This document shows positions 22,901 through 37,900 of a DNA stretch of 64,000 nt, piece after piece. A program made the position numbers and the translations under genes. The notes beneath the pieces are model-generated. The model made no database searches. It was not told the DNA's origin and worked only from the letters and a program-made list of their open reading frames with translations. The stretch is from Owenia fusiformis. Lineage: Eukaryota; Annelida; Polychaeta; Sabellida; Oweniidae. The DNA lies in NCBI GenBank assembly GCA_903813345.2, contig CAIIXF020000010.1:23603740-23667739 (forward strand). Reading direction: 5' to 3'. Numbering within the stretch: position 1 is the stretch's first letter; each line of letters starts with the position of its first letter.

Positions 22901-25900
22901 TACGCCCAACAGTGATATGTGATATAATATGATGACTAATGCTTTATGCCCAACAGTGATATGTGATATAATATGATGACTAATGCTTTACGCCCAACAG
23001 TGATATGTGATATAATATGATGACTAATGCTTTATGCCCAACAGTGATATGTGATATAATATGATGACTAATGCTTTACGCCCAACAGTGATATGTGATA
23101 TAATATGATGACTAATGCTTTACGCCCAACAGTGATATGTGATATAATATGATGACTAATGCTTTACGCCCAACAGTGATATGTGATATAATATGATGAC
23201 TAATGCTTTATGCCCAACAGTGATATGTGATATAATATGATGACTTATGCTTTACGCGCAACAGTGATATGTGATATAATATGATGACTAATGCTTTACG
23301 CGCAACAGTGATATGTGATATAATATGATGACTAATGCTTTACGCCCAACAGTGATATGTGATATAATATGGTGACTAATGCTTTACGCGCAACAGTGAT
23401 ATGTGATATGATGACTAGCGATGCGACAGGAGTTTGCAACTACTTGTATCAAATGAGCTCTCAAGATGTTCTCATCAATATCCTAAGCTTCTTATACTAT
23501 AGTTCCATAGTACTATGATATGATGTATCTTTTATTTATTTATACTCATTATTTTTATATATTTATATATAATACATATATTCAGCTATAAAATAATCAT
23601 ATTGTACCATATGTATGCAACTCAACTCATCTTCAACATACAACATGTACTAATTCATATGGGGCCTTTATTTCAACGCACAACATGAACTAATTCGTAC
23701 AGGGCCTTTATTTCTACCGAGGATGCAAGTTGACCCAGTACCATTGGATTATGGGAAAGCATTAACTCCTTCCCATACATAAATACCCTTATACAATTTA
23801 TCACAATAAGCACATTACAAATCACCAAAAATATAGAATCGTACAAAATCAGAAAATATTGACACTTATTTTGACAATATTCCACTTGAAGAATTTTAAT
23901 TGAGACTACTAATCTAGTATTTTGCCCCAATCAACCAAAACTTTCTCTGATTTGTTACGTGACAACATTTTGATCATCAGAATTATGCAAACAGTACATA
24001 AAATGTATATTATAATTTGGAATTAGATTTATAAGCAAAGGATCCATCAACCCCATACTCTCTTACCATCTATACTGTTGTAACCTGTAAATCAACAAGA
24101 ATGATTAGAAAAAATAAACTTCAAGGAAGACTAGACAGTCCTTTTTCACCCAGTTACCAACTGGCTATTCTAACCAAATTAATCTCAACAAGGAATATAG
24201 TCTTCTAACTGACTAAATGGCACTAAGTGGCAAATACTAAAAATTTTAGATTTAGAGTACATGTACCAGTTTTCAGTTGTTTTTGTTCACTGGATACAAC
24301 AATGTAGTAAATATAATTGAATTCCAAAAGTGAATATTCCAAATATTTTCTGGAAAAATGCTTTTATTTGATGACTTATTCAAGAAGGGTGAGATAGGAC
24401 TTGCAAGGAGAGCACATGCATACAAATAACACATGAAGACACCAGGGGACATTTCTTAAATATATCATGGTTTTATGATCACAATGTCATTTTTAAACAT
24501 AGAAATTCAAATGAATCTGTAAATAGTATACCCATGATATATTTAGGAAAATACCTCCCTAAATGCATTACCAACTGAAGTAAAGAGTCCATTATTAAAA
24601 TAAACAGAAACACCATATATGTAAATCATATACAAAATACAAAACAAACTTCCAAGAAGCTCCAATATGTTAAGGTTGTCTGAAGTGTTATTCACAGAAA
24701 TAAGCCTTGATTTTCCTGAATTTTGTTTTTCAATAAGTATCACACATTTCCCGAATATTTAGGGAACTTTTAGACATAAGGAGTAAAACAAATGCAGTAT
24801 CACGGAAACAAAGAACAGATGTTAAAGTGTTTCATTGTTCAAAGTTCAAACTGTAACACCTAAGTTAGTAAATGTTAACCATGAACAGGAAACAATAAAT
24901 TCAAAGTTACTGAGAATTCACACAACGCAACCAATGACATGAATACATGTGTACATACTTCAACAAGTCAAGTGCTGTCATATTCAAGCATATTCAAGCA
25001 AAATATATGTCAACTGATGGTGTGCTACACTCAATATCTTAGAATCTTTCAAAAGATTTCAATGGAATAGTAAACAAATCATAAAAGACGCAATTCAAAG
25101 TTCGTACCTGTGGTTTTTCTGGCTTCTGTGAAGTCTTTGGAAAATTTTGAGTCCGTAAATAACATTTCAAACATCTGGTCTACACTGAATTCGTAGATGT
25201 CATTTATCATCGTCAGGTTCATGTGATCATGGCCTGTACATGCCACCTCACCTTAGAAATTAAAATAAGAATATTTCAGCTTATTTCTTAGGTTAATTTG
25301 CATATTATTCTGGCTTATTGGTAACTAGATAAGTATTCAACAGTAAAAAATGGCTGATCTTGATGTTGTCATGGGTTTCATTAGCAGCAAGCAACAGGCA
25401 ATTTTCAACAGTCACAAAATCCCCTGTTGTTTTTAGGGACTTTTCAACTTTTCCATGTTAAATTTATGATTTCCATTAATTTTGGCCGTTGTTTTCATTT
25501 ATTTAGCCTGTTGTGAGAAATTCTAGTGAAACCCCTGTGCTGTTCTCTTGTATTTTGATAATTGCAGTTAAAATTATCAGTGAATAAAGTTTTACAGTTT
25601 CTCTCACATTTATAAAGAAAGGTGATATTCTAGCACCAAATGTGGTCTAATCTTAATAGATCCGTTATTATTAATATTTAATTAGATTTAATACAGGCTA
25701 ACTAGGGACTCAACAATCACATAATACTCCCCCATAAAGCATTTAAGACTTTTTCAGAGATTTTGTAGATGCTGAACATTTCAAATGATTGAACAAAAAA
25801 TCTATATTTAGTTCACTCGTCTAGTGTAACCTTATAACAGGGGGTCACCTGTGAAATTTTTCACAGAGGAGCAGCTATATGGGAGTGTAATAAGAACTGC

Positions 25901-28900
25901 TATATACAATATGAGTGATTTTCAGTCTCTTTATACCTTCTTCATCATCATCTGTAGTGTCACCCATATCAGTAGGGACCTCTGCATTGGCTGGGCCATC
26001 CATTGATTCTGATCTTGTCACCATCATCGCAGGTACAGGCTTCATAAGGAGCCCAACGTCATCGGAACACATTGAGATGGAGTCCACTGGGGAGTGATTA
26101 AGATCTCCATTAGCTAATCCGATGCTGCTTGCTGGGCTATCCAAGGGAGCCTGAAAATCACAAATAAAGCTGTGAAGATGTGATGCGTCACACCCACACG
26201 CGTGTCATATGTGGAGAATTAGTGGTAAGATCAAGGTGAATTGCTTATGTCATTGTCAGGGATGTATCTATCATCACATGTTATGCTATATGTTTAACTG
26301 CAGGTTGGAATTATCATGAAGATGGAAGTTCTAGTTGACAAGTCTATGCAAGTCTTAAGTCTTATGCAAATCTTTGCATTAAACTATCCTTTCTTTTAAT
26401 CCAGGATAATCCAGGAACATTAACTGAGTTTTTGAAAACAGGCTTACATCCACCTGAAAATTTGTTTGCACTCACTTGAAAATAAGGAAAAAATCATAAA
26501 AATTGCCAATGAATTGAGGAATGTGCATCTACAGTATTAAACAAGGCATTAACATGCAAAATGTTACTACCTGCCATTTGTTACAGATACCGAGAGCCAA
26601 ACACCAACTGCTGAATACCAACCACCGCCACAAAAAAGTTGGAGTCTATATTTTGAAAATCATGTTGCATCATTAATGGCGTACATGTACATACTGTACG
26701 CCCGGCATTATTCGCGTGCGATTAACTTTCGCGCTTTTCGCGATGGTGTTAAAATCGCGAAAAAACATTGTAGCGAAATTGCCAATTAAATCCCCGGGAA
26801 TTTGTTATTACCCTGGGCTCTGATGCATTTCGTTTTGTGTAAACGTTTCGTCTAGTGTTATTGGGCGATAATTAGATATCCACGATCTTCAGGACTTCAG
26901 TAATGTCCATTTTACGTTGGCTGATTCAGCCCAGTACCACCAGTAGGCCCAATAATGATATCGATGACATCATTGCAAATGAAGTGCAAATTGCAAAAGA
27001 TAACATGAAGTCCAATTCCAAACGCGGGACATATAAGGTGTATAACGATGCAAACATAGCCCGGCACTTGTGAAATTCGCGAAATTTAATAGCCGCGAAA
27101 CCGTGTTTTCGCAAAATTCGCAAAATTAAAGCTCGCGAATAATACCGGGCATACAGTATATCAACACATAATGAATATAGTTTTATCGTGAAGGTGAACC
27201 AATTTCTAAATGACAAACACACTGCAAAACACTAGTAACAAAAATTTGGGTTTCAACAACACACAACCATTACTATTGGAGGCAACATGAAATCAAAACT
27301 AATAAGAATTTAAATGGTTGCCTAAATGTTCATATTTTGAACATATTAGAAAAAACAATACTGGAACAAGTAAGATACAGATAGATACATCAGATACATT
27401 TTCAGACACATTTAATTGTTGTTTTGAGCCTCAACACCCACACATATACAAGGATTATAAGTGCTATTAATATTTTCATATTTAGTGAAGCTTATTAATT
27501 AATAAGAAGAATATGAGCTTATAAACTAAATCACAGTCGGAATCTATCTACATGTATTCTGAATAACATTTAATAAGATCTAATTTTAGAATTACAGTAA
27601 AACCTGTGTATAGTGAGCATTTTTTGCCGAAGAAAAATGTTCAATGTTGGTAGGTGTTCACTACAGCAAGGATTTGATTTCGCAGCATTTTGCCATATTA
27701 TATAGAGACCAGTTATTAAACAAGCCTAAATAGAGTACGGAATAACTGACTTAATTTGTATTTTATACCTATGATAACCCATGACACTAGCATGACACTT
27801 GTGTTATACAAACTTACTTATTTTAGACAGACTGTCATCTGAATGGTTCATCCTTTAATTGTCAAATTTTAATCTCTTTATAATTCTTTATAATCTCATC
27901 AAGATGATCCTTTAAATAGTGGAATTCTTGATACATTTGAGTCAGTTAAAGAATGTAATTGAATTAATTAGCTACATGATGGAGTCAGTTAATAGTGATC
28001 ATTAATTAATTATCATTAATTTTAACCCAGTCTAGCTTTTAAAATGATTGGGATGGGACTTAGCAGATAGAGAGAGGTAATAATAATTAACCAGATTATC
28101 TCCAATTAAAGCAATCAATGCTTCTAGACACTGCTAAACACATATCATGCCTTACAAAAACAAAGCTTATTAAGAATTATAATTAGTCACACCTGTTTCA
28201 ATACAAGAGGAGATCAAAATCTCAAATTGACCTTTCAGTAATTTTTTTTGGACAGGTAATATAACCATAAACTGCTATAACCATAACTCTGCTAAGGCAG
28301 TTGCAGAAAATTCGCTAGAAATCGTATGTATCAGATTCAATGTTCACTTAAACTTCTTAAATTCTCTTCAATTCAATCAATTTTGAATTTATTTGGTCAA
28401 CATAAACATTATCCATTGTAAACTGAGACAATTTAATAATACATGTAGTATATATTTAAATTGCTCGCTCTTTTTGATTCCATACAAATACAAGGAATTT
28501 TAAATCAATATTTTTATGAATATTGTGGCTGCAAACATTTGAAAACCAATTGCAAAATATTTAATCAATAGTAAATGATTTCTGTGTTTGCTTTATCCAG
28601 CGCCATGTGTTGTTTTCATATATAAATCTAACATCACCTGATATATAGGGTGTGAGCTGACCAGCCAATTTAATATGTCAGTCTATACATGAATCACATT
28701 TGTAACCATATATATTCAGCTATATCACTATTATAATTGTTCAATTGTCAAAATATACCTAAATAATGAACTGTTAATAATAGCCATTTGGCAGATGAAT
28801 GAACAAGTATTTTTTGAAAATGTATTAAATAACAGATGAATGTTTACATCTGATTAAGATTATACTATATTATCTCTATGAAGAACTGGATGATAAATAG

Positions 28901-31900
28901 CTTAACATATAAATAATTTATTATATAAATAAAATATGTGACATACTCTGTCCAGAATGAGAACTGTACTTGAGTCAGAATGACAGTTCCTCCTAGAGTG
29001 TCTTCTCTTGATTAGTTTTCTTATATATGACATCTCCTTTTTAAATGATTTTAATAATCCGTGCATCCTCATAGTTACATATAACAATTGAAGACCATCT
29101 TAGAACAATGAAGGGATGAATCCAGTAGTATATCTCCACATAGAAGCATTAAGAAATGGTTCGATTTGTAGGACTTTCACCAATCAATCTTTCTAATATC
29201 TTAAATATTACACACTTTTAGTTAATATGTTTATCCCTATTCCTGAATTCATAGCCATAGTACTGCAGTGTTATTATATACAGGTAGTATGTTAGCTGAC
29301 CTCTATTAAAGTTAAAGATTAACTTATGTATTTGAATCAATTCCACGTGAGCTGAATCACCGATCGTGTGATATATGCCCTATTTGCTCTCTACAGATTA
29401 ACTGGGTTTACTTGGAAGCCTATTGGCTGGGATGACTTGTATACATTGTTGCCGGACTACTACATTTGTGATTATAGTATTTCATTCAAGTTGAATATAA
29501 AAGAACTGTAAAATCAGATTAATTTCCAATGTAACATTTATTAAGCTTATACATTTTTCAAGATTTTAAAGAAAATACTAAAATCTGTAATTTTATACAA
29601 TGAATAATGAAAGAATCATCAAACTAAAGAAAGTTGGATGAAAATTGATTCCTAAGTCTACTTATCAGCCAAGTTTAAGTGAGATTTTCCCATGTCTGCT
29701 ATGGTTTGCCCAAGGGCTTATTTAATACCCGAGCTTAAGTTGTGTACCAAACGAAACGAGAAACAACACGACATCCGGGGCTTTTGTATGATCTTCATTA
29801 GACAATGGTGTATAGAGGGGTCAGTTTTCTCAGACCTAGGTACCTTTTTCTATACCATTTTGCGGTTATTTTACTCTATGGGGTTATTTTACACACATTC
29901 CGAATAAATTTAAACCCATATGTTTGAATTTGCTAATTCAAATCAGATGCTGTAAAAAACTGAACGCCAATTTGCGAACGTTCCAGGTATTACGTTCACC
30001 CTTGGTTTGTCATCTGACCCAAATTAGTCACCTGGTAATGAAACTGGTAACTGACTACTGGCAACTAGGTAACTAAATATAATCTATTTAGTTGAATATA
30101 ATACCTGGCTGAAATGTATCAATGGTTACTATGGTAATAAAGTCAGAATGCTATGGTTACAAGGTTGCATATTCATTATTCAAGACTTGTATATAATTTG
30201 GTGAATGTTCAGAGAATGAGAGTATGTCATAAGTTTTTAAAATAATTAAATTTTGTTAGGGTATATAAGAAAGTAACCTGATATTTGAAAAACCTTTTAT
30301 TCATCAATTCACTCCTCAAGTATGTACTCTTATGAGGAAAATGCAATCATTATTTCAGCATCCAATATATGGCAGTTCACTTATTGAACTTTACCCTCTT
30401 CACTATTATCCATAGCTATGTCAACAAGCCAGTTTCATTGCAATTATTACCAGCACAGTTGTTAAGTATACTTAGTAATATTTCCATCAAATTCTTACCT
30501 TTCCATGCATTTAATTAATGTGAAAAAGTGTAACTAGGGATGTGTTCAACCAAGATAAAGCAATGTCAATCAATGAATTTGTACTATTATTGATGAAAAT
30601 GTTTGTGAAATGGTCACTGTTTGATGAATTTCATGAAGTTATATACCAAACTGTTCCATTATTCAGAGTTACAAACATAACTTACTACTTACTATTTTAA
30701 TTGATACATCTGAGGTATAACAGTTTAACCAGTTTACCTCTCAAAAATCAATACCCGCTTCAAAGACTATTAAAGGCCCCATCTAAAGTTTAAACCACTT
30801 TGGCTTATATTGTAGTCTTACCCAATGTTATCAAAGTGTGATATGTGAAACTTTTTTTTTGAATTTCAAAAAGTGGTTTTTGATAGACTTTTTGTTCCAA
30901 AATTTGTGAATTTATTTAAAACCAACTTTTAGAGGTCACTCATATCTTCTTATTAGCCACAATTCATACCAATGCATAGCATTCATCCTCCCATGTTTTT
31001 TGCCGAAAAAATTAAGAAAATCGGTTCATAAATAAGCGAGAAATGAACTTATCAGTGCATGAAAATGGTTCTGAGAAAAATGCATTTCAAAATTTTAGTT
31101 CTCATAGAAACCAATGGTACAATGATATCTAAAACATAATTTATTCTTCCTTTTAACCTGGTAAGACAATCAACATTGGTTTTTATGAAAGTCTAACATA
31201 TTTAGAAAAGATTGACATCGAAAAAAAAATTTCAATTTTTTTCAAAAAGTTTTTGGTACCTTAGTGACATCACTAATGTTTCGAAATATTTTTGATATGT
31301 TAAAACATTGAAGTGGCCCATTAAATATGGCATTTTATTATTGAAATAGTTTGTCCTTTGTACAACCTTTGCATTGGTGTTAAAAAGATAATCTTTTTTG
31401 AAATGCATTAATAAATATTTGATGATTAAGAAATTTCAACTTTTTTTGAAAAATGGCGGGAAATTTGAATATTTGAGAAATGAAATGCTCACAACTTTTT
31501 TTTCAAAAAATTTTTTTTGTTCAAAAATCTCTTAAATCACTTTTTAAGTCCTGACAAATAGTAAATGAATGATAAAAAAATATTTTCAAACTTTAGACGG
31601 GGACTTTAAAGGAATTCTGAGCGATATAAATAACAAAATATTGCTTCTAAGATTCAATTATTTCAAATTTTGCCATGATGCTTCTTAATGATCTTCAAAT
31701 GCTTACTATGATTATATTTGTAATGTTTTGACTTTCTAGTTGTTCAACTAGACCGTCATAAATAGTTTGAAAATAGAAATATCATTATTGTTAGTACAGA
31801 AATGAAGTCCAATGGGACATATATGAAATATGGTTTTTGCCTCCACTATATTTCGATCCTTGCTATACCCCAGTTTATTAAATACTTAGGGAACCATTTG

Positions 31901-34900
31901 TATGGACATCAATGGGAAAGTTGGCGGGCTATTTCCACTGATATTGCCCAATTACCCTGATATATAGATTTCTTTTAACCATGTCAAAATCGTGACGTCA
32001 TGTTTCATTTTCATCAAATTTTACTCGCACACAGATGTGTGACATCATTGATACAAAGTAGCCATGGGAATATAGGTATGTAATATATCAATATTATGTC
32101 ACTATTACGTGAAATATGACTTCATTCTTGCCCAAATATAGAGAACTCAGGTATATTTCATGTAATAGTGACATAGCCTCTAAATATGATCAGTGCTTGT
32201 TAACAATATAGGTGTGAATATAAAAAGCAATATACCACAAAGATGATATGAGCATGACTATCAACAAATACTATACCTTTTGTTTACGTTTTGGTATTTT
32301 TAGTCTCAGTTTTTTCCTGCGTTGTGCCACTTTTGGGGAGAACATTTGAAACATGGGACCATGAATGAGGTCAAGTTCCAAAGCCATCTTTTCGCTGTTC
32401 TCATTTTGGGCAACCATTGCAACCAGTTTATTCTGACTATAGTTACAAAGGTAACCAAAGTTTGCTTTATTTGAAGGAATCTTTGTTGGTGGTTTGAGGT
32501 TGGCACTTTTAGAGGTCAAGCCACTTCACAATATATTTCTAACTTTATACTCTAAATTATGTTTCAATTCAATGTTTAATTTGCGACACTTATTTGAGTA
32601 AAACACATGCTTATGATTCAACTGAAATAACATTAAATTATGATATATCCAATAAATATAAAGTTTCGCAACAGGAATGCGGTTATCAGACGTTTTGAAG
32701 AGTGCTCTAAATTATATATTTCTGCTTGATTCATCCACGAATGGTGCACTTGATATAGTTTTTAAGTCCTCAAGTCCTGTTAATCGAGCTATAGCATTTA
32801 ATCATGTTTTGATAGCCAGATAAACGTATGGTGCAAATCAAATAGGATTCTTTCCAATCAGTTCAGTATGAAACCATGGTTATGTCCTGAATTCTATGTT
32901 GAGATGACTTTAATATATGTTGCAGCTCTATCTGTCCTTCTTCAATCAGCTCATACAGCGTAATAAAGCATTGTGTTGATTGCAATCATATATAAAGCAA
33001 ATCAAGAGCCCACCTTGAAACCCAGTGTGTGATTCATGATTACAATATTCCCATGGTAAAAATGTCCTGGTTTCCCTGAAAGAAATGGCCAATGAATATG
33101 CTCTATTTCTTATGCATCCTTTCCAAAAATTGCAAAAGCTGTTGAAAAGTGTTTTTTATTCCACTTTGATAAAGCTGGTTCCTCTTTGATATATAGTAAC
33201 CACATTCATAAAAAGAACACAAGCAGTATACATTGATATCTACCTATTTCACTAAGTATTTTTATCTAATGCTGTATATATCTTTATTTTGGGAAAATTA
33301 ATAAAAAAAAGTGTTCATATGTATCATTTTCTGATCTGATACACATTATCACATTTTTTTGTATTACTTAATTTCCATTTTTTCAAATTGTATATTTATA
33401 GGGTACACCGAGTGTATTATTACAAATAGCTGCTGTAAATGAGTTAAAACCGATATTGCCAAATAAATTATTCAATATTTTTTCTTCATTTAAATTTCAT
33501 GGAAGTCAAATAGGTAAGGTTGTTCAAAAAACAATGTGTGCATTAAATGTAGAATGTACTTTTATTAGTGAGAATATGGTACCTGATCAGAATTTCATGC
33601 CTTCGAAAGTAGGTTCCATTTATTTTATATTCAAACTCTTGCAAGGGGCTATAACAGGTACTTTCAAAGAGGCCATGGCAGGGTTTGCAAGCCCCCCCCC
33701 ACCTTTCACCTGTGAGACAAAGTCATATGCATTAGATAATACACATGTAGATAATGTACATGTACTATCAAACTTCATTTTGACAAACATTTTTTAAGTG
33801 ATGAGTCAATCCCATTTCTATCAGTGACATACTCATACAGTATCAGGTGTATCTACCTAACCGTAATCATGTTAAATGTACTGTACAATGTCTATCCAGA
33901 TTTTGAAATTCAAAGGAGGGCACTACAGTAGGTCAACAATTTATTCTAAGAAGAAGGATCTCAAATCAAGTTTTGTTTATTTTTGTTTTTGGATTTAAAC
34001 TAAAACATGAATCTAAATATCTCCATCTTTTGGATGGAAACTGTCAAGGGGAAGTTTCCCTAATTTCATTGGTGGAATAATAATATATTGCTTGTCAAAC
34101 CTTATAAGGATGGGACTACCCTATTTAAAATGTGTCAAGTGAAAACTATATTGCTTTCTTATAGAATGAAGATTTTTACATTACATAACATTGCCATGGA
34201 TGTATACATCTCATGATTCAGTAAACTCTCAAAAATCATTTTTATAGTCGAATCACCATTTCAGTCCTAACTTTCTGACATTACCAAGATTTATCCAATC
34301 ATCAGGACGAACAAATTTTTTCAAAAGTGTAAGAAATATTTGAATGATTAAATAATATTTGCAAACTTTACATGGGGCCTTTAATTAATCAATTAAATTA
34401 TTCTTTTGAAATGTCTTTTGATTGCTTGTCCCTCTTGCTTTTTGATGGTTTGAGGTACCTTTTCGGCAGTGTCAAGTTTTTGACAAAATCAGGAAAACAT
34501 ATAAATGGGACTGATCATCCCTCCCCTCAGTCTAGTGAACATGTCATCATAGAACAGATATTTTCTCTTTGCGAATGTGACTTGATATATATCCCACAGT
34601 GAAATCCATTAGAACTTTAATTTACCCCCTATAGTTGCAGAAGATTTCCTGTTCTGGATGACGCAAAATCAAATACAGAAGACGGGGGATAACAAATTCA
34701 TTAATGAATGTTACATCGTTCAGACATGGGAGATGACGGAAATGATGTAGATCTTTTTGAATTCCGGAAACCAATGTGAAAATCGCGAAAATAAGGCTGT
34801 GTTTTAATAGGATTAAAGAACGGATTCCTGAGACTTCCTGGCGTCATTCAGTAAGAACAAACATAATGCTTACTAAATAACAAATAGCAGACAAGAAGAG

Positions 34901-37900
34901 AACAGAATGGCTTAATTATGATTCATAAACAGACATTTGTATAGATTCTGAGGTAAGTTTTCTAAATTGTGTAAGTTCTGTACTTCAAAATGATGCAACA
35001 AATGCATGGAGGAATTCAGTATTTCATTTCACAAAGAAAACATAGTTCTGTGTAGTCAAATACAAAATGTAGGTGGCATTAATATTATGAATAATAAAAA
35101 TCAATTTTATGAATTTGAGTGAATCAATTCTTTTGCTGCAGTTTTGCATTGGATTTCTAGTTCTTGCTATATATGCATTTTTTTTAAAATTTTTGAGTCA
35201 AGATTTCAATTTCATTTTCAAATACGTAGAGTAGGACACATGTAGAGTATTTTCATAGAATACAACAGGAAGTATACGAGAGTATCTTTGTTAGGTTAAG
35301 TTAGGTTCAATTTTATTTGATAGTCTGTGAATGTTTTGTAGTGTTTCTCACCTGTGCTAATACTTCCTTATTTCATGAAGTTTTAAGTGCTTGAATGACA
35401 CTGGCTTGGAAGAGACATCTATATGCTATGCTAAAATAAATTCTACCAAAACACGATAACACAACAGATAATACTATAGCTCAACAAAATATGTTGACAT
35501 TTCATCTCTTTTTCTCTTTTTCAATTCAGTAATTTCTTATTTGATTCCTGCCTCCATCAACAATGATTCCCTAGGTTCCTTAATGTGAAGTTTTCCATCC
35601 TCTACACCAACTAGGAAAATAACATTGGTCTTCAGCATACATAGATGTTCATATACATACTACTCACCTTCATATTTGGTGTGAGTGTTCCCTCTTTATC
35701 TTCAACTTTAGAATCGTCCTCTGGTTGAACGTAGTCGTCGTCACTAGATGTAAGTCCAAGTTCGTCACCGTAACTGTAATGTACCCACTGCCAAAGTTCT
35801 TGAGCGCTCATAGGCTGTAAAAGATAATTTACTACATAGTGTGACGCTATCTTTGTTTTGGGCTATTTTCAACCTCACTGGAACTAAATGGGACTTTACA
35901 AAATATTGAAATCATTCGTAAAAGTTTCATGTGAATAAAAAGCAGCTACAGGTTTTTAGCTTTTATGTGACATCAAACTATATCTAAAGTGTAAAAACTA
36001 ATTTGTGCTGCAATTTTGCTGCCTTTTCCATTGTCCCTCGCTATCTATCCCAACTACAAAGCAACTAAGAGCCTTATTACCTAACATAAGTCTTGTACTA
36101 CTCCCTTTTCACTTAATCTCTATTTCCCCGAACAGCTTTTGCCATAGGGAGGGATAGAGAGAGGAGGGAGTTAAACAAAGACTTGTTGTAAGACCATTAT
36201 AATTAAGAAATATAGACCGAAAAGCAGGGATAATATTGTCGAATACACCCCGCAGGGCTAGGCACAAATGTACCTAGCCCTAAGGAGTGTATTCAACTAT
36301 ATTACCCCTGCTCTGAGGTCTATATTACGATTCGAACATGAAAACTCACCAATATGTTTCGATGGTCCACCATTACTATGACCCACCGTTATGACGTCAC
36401 ACATTACACATATTACCAGGGGTATTGATCGCGAATATACCCCGGGTGAAATGTTGACTTTGTTTACAGTTTATAGAAGGCGAGAATACAGTCATGTTCG
36501 AATAATGATTCATAACCAAGCTTTACCTATATATGGACAGTACTCTCTAAAAGCACCAAGGTATTCAACCAAACTTTAAATAATACAGGGTGGGCAAAAT
36601 TGAGATAACACACTGACACAAGCAGGTTGAACCAATAGATACGCTAATCGGTAATAGCAGAAAAGTCGGTAGTCATGGTAAACCACAAGTACCATAAAGA
36701 GGACATAAGTATCAACATTCTGCATTCAAATATTGGCAGGAAACAAATAATAATAAAAAAAAAATATGTATGTTGTATGTCATACACAAAGGAATCAAAT
36801 ATATGAAGACTTGAGTTATACATATACAAGTTGACACAATAAATTGGGCAAACAAATAATCTTGAATAACTTTTAAAATATAAATGATATCAATTTCAAT
36901 TTCTGGTGTATCATCTCTCTTGATTGCTTATCACATTCTGAAGAATACATTTCAACAATCTTGAAATAGTTTTTGGTTTCCTTTGTCACATAAAATGGCA
37001 TTGCTACTACTTATCATCTTTGAAGTAATTAGATATCATTTGGTGTCCAGTTTCTTGTGTCATCCTGTAAAACTGGTGCAACATTTACTAAGATTATCTA
37101 AGTGCTCAAATAAATGTTATGAATAAAAACGGATCTCTATGTATGTAGTATTCTAAATGAGAGGCTTGGAGAGGCTTGCATTCATTAAAGTATGGTTTGT
37201 ACTGAATAGGTAACTTCTGATGGCCCAGGCCCAGTCTGCATGAACATTGTTGAAATGTATTGTTACTGGATTTGATAAATAACTAGATTGGAGAAATTGA
37301 ACAAGTTCAATTCAAGACTCCAGATTTAGATTGTTTATCATAAAACCATTTTGAGATCTGATATTAATGAAAGGGTTGAGATTGTTACAATTTGGTGGCA
37401 GCGGTGGGATTTTTTTTGAGATTTCAAAAGCCCATAACTTCTCAACCGGAAGTCGGATCTCAATTTTGTTTTCAGATTCGGAATCCTGAGAAAATTTTCT
37501 ATTACAACCTTAATTTGAACTTTGATATTAATGAGACATGAGAAAATTAACGGTCAGGTAGACATGCCATCAGGGTACCATCATATCATTTTTTTGAAAT
37601 TTCAAAATGTGTTAATTCCTGAACCGGAAGTCGGATCACAATTTCGTTTTCAGATTCGGAATCCTGAGAAAATTTCCTGTTAAATTGAGACTAATTTTAA
37701 TAGATTTGGAACAACTTAAATTTCACTCTTTTTTTGGAGTCAAATTTCTCAAAATTGGTAAAATTTTCATCGAGACATAGAGTGAGCGAAATGTTTGAAA
37801 TACTTAGAGGGAGCTATAATTTAATTCATCGCAAGAAATATTGATAGATTAAAAAGAAAATTGAAAATTTGTGAAATTAGAAAAATTGACCTAAATTTTG

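Noticed and set aside
21970-23416. CRISPR-like array
   Set aside because: Whole units are repeated with no unique spacers, and the host is a eukaryote.
33456-33797. 113-codon plus-strand frame
   Set aside because: Composition is random and it includes a poly-C run (PPPP). No domain is seen.
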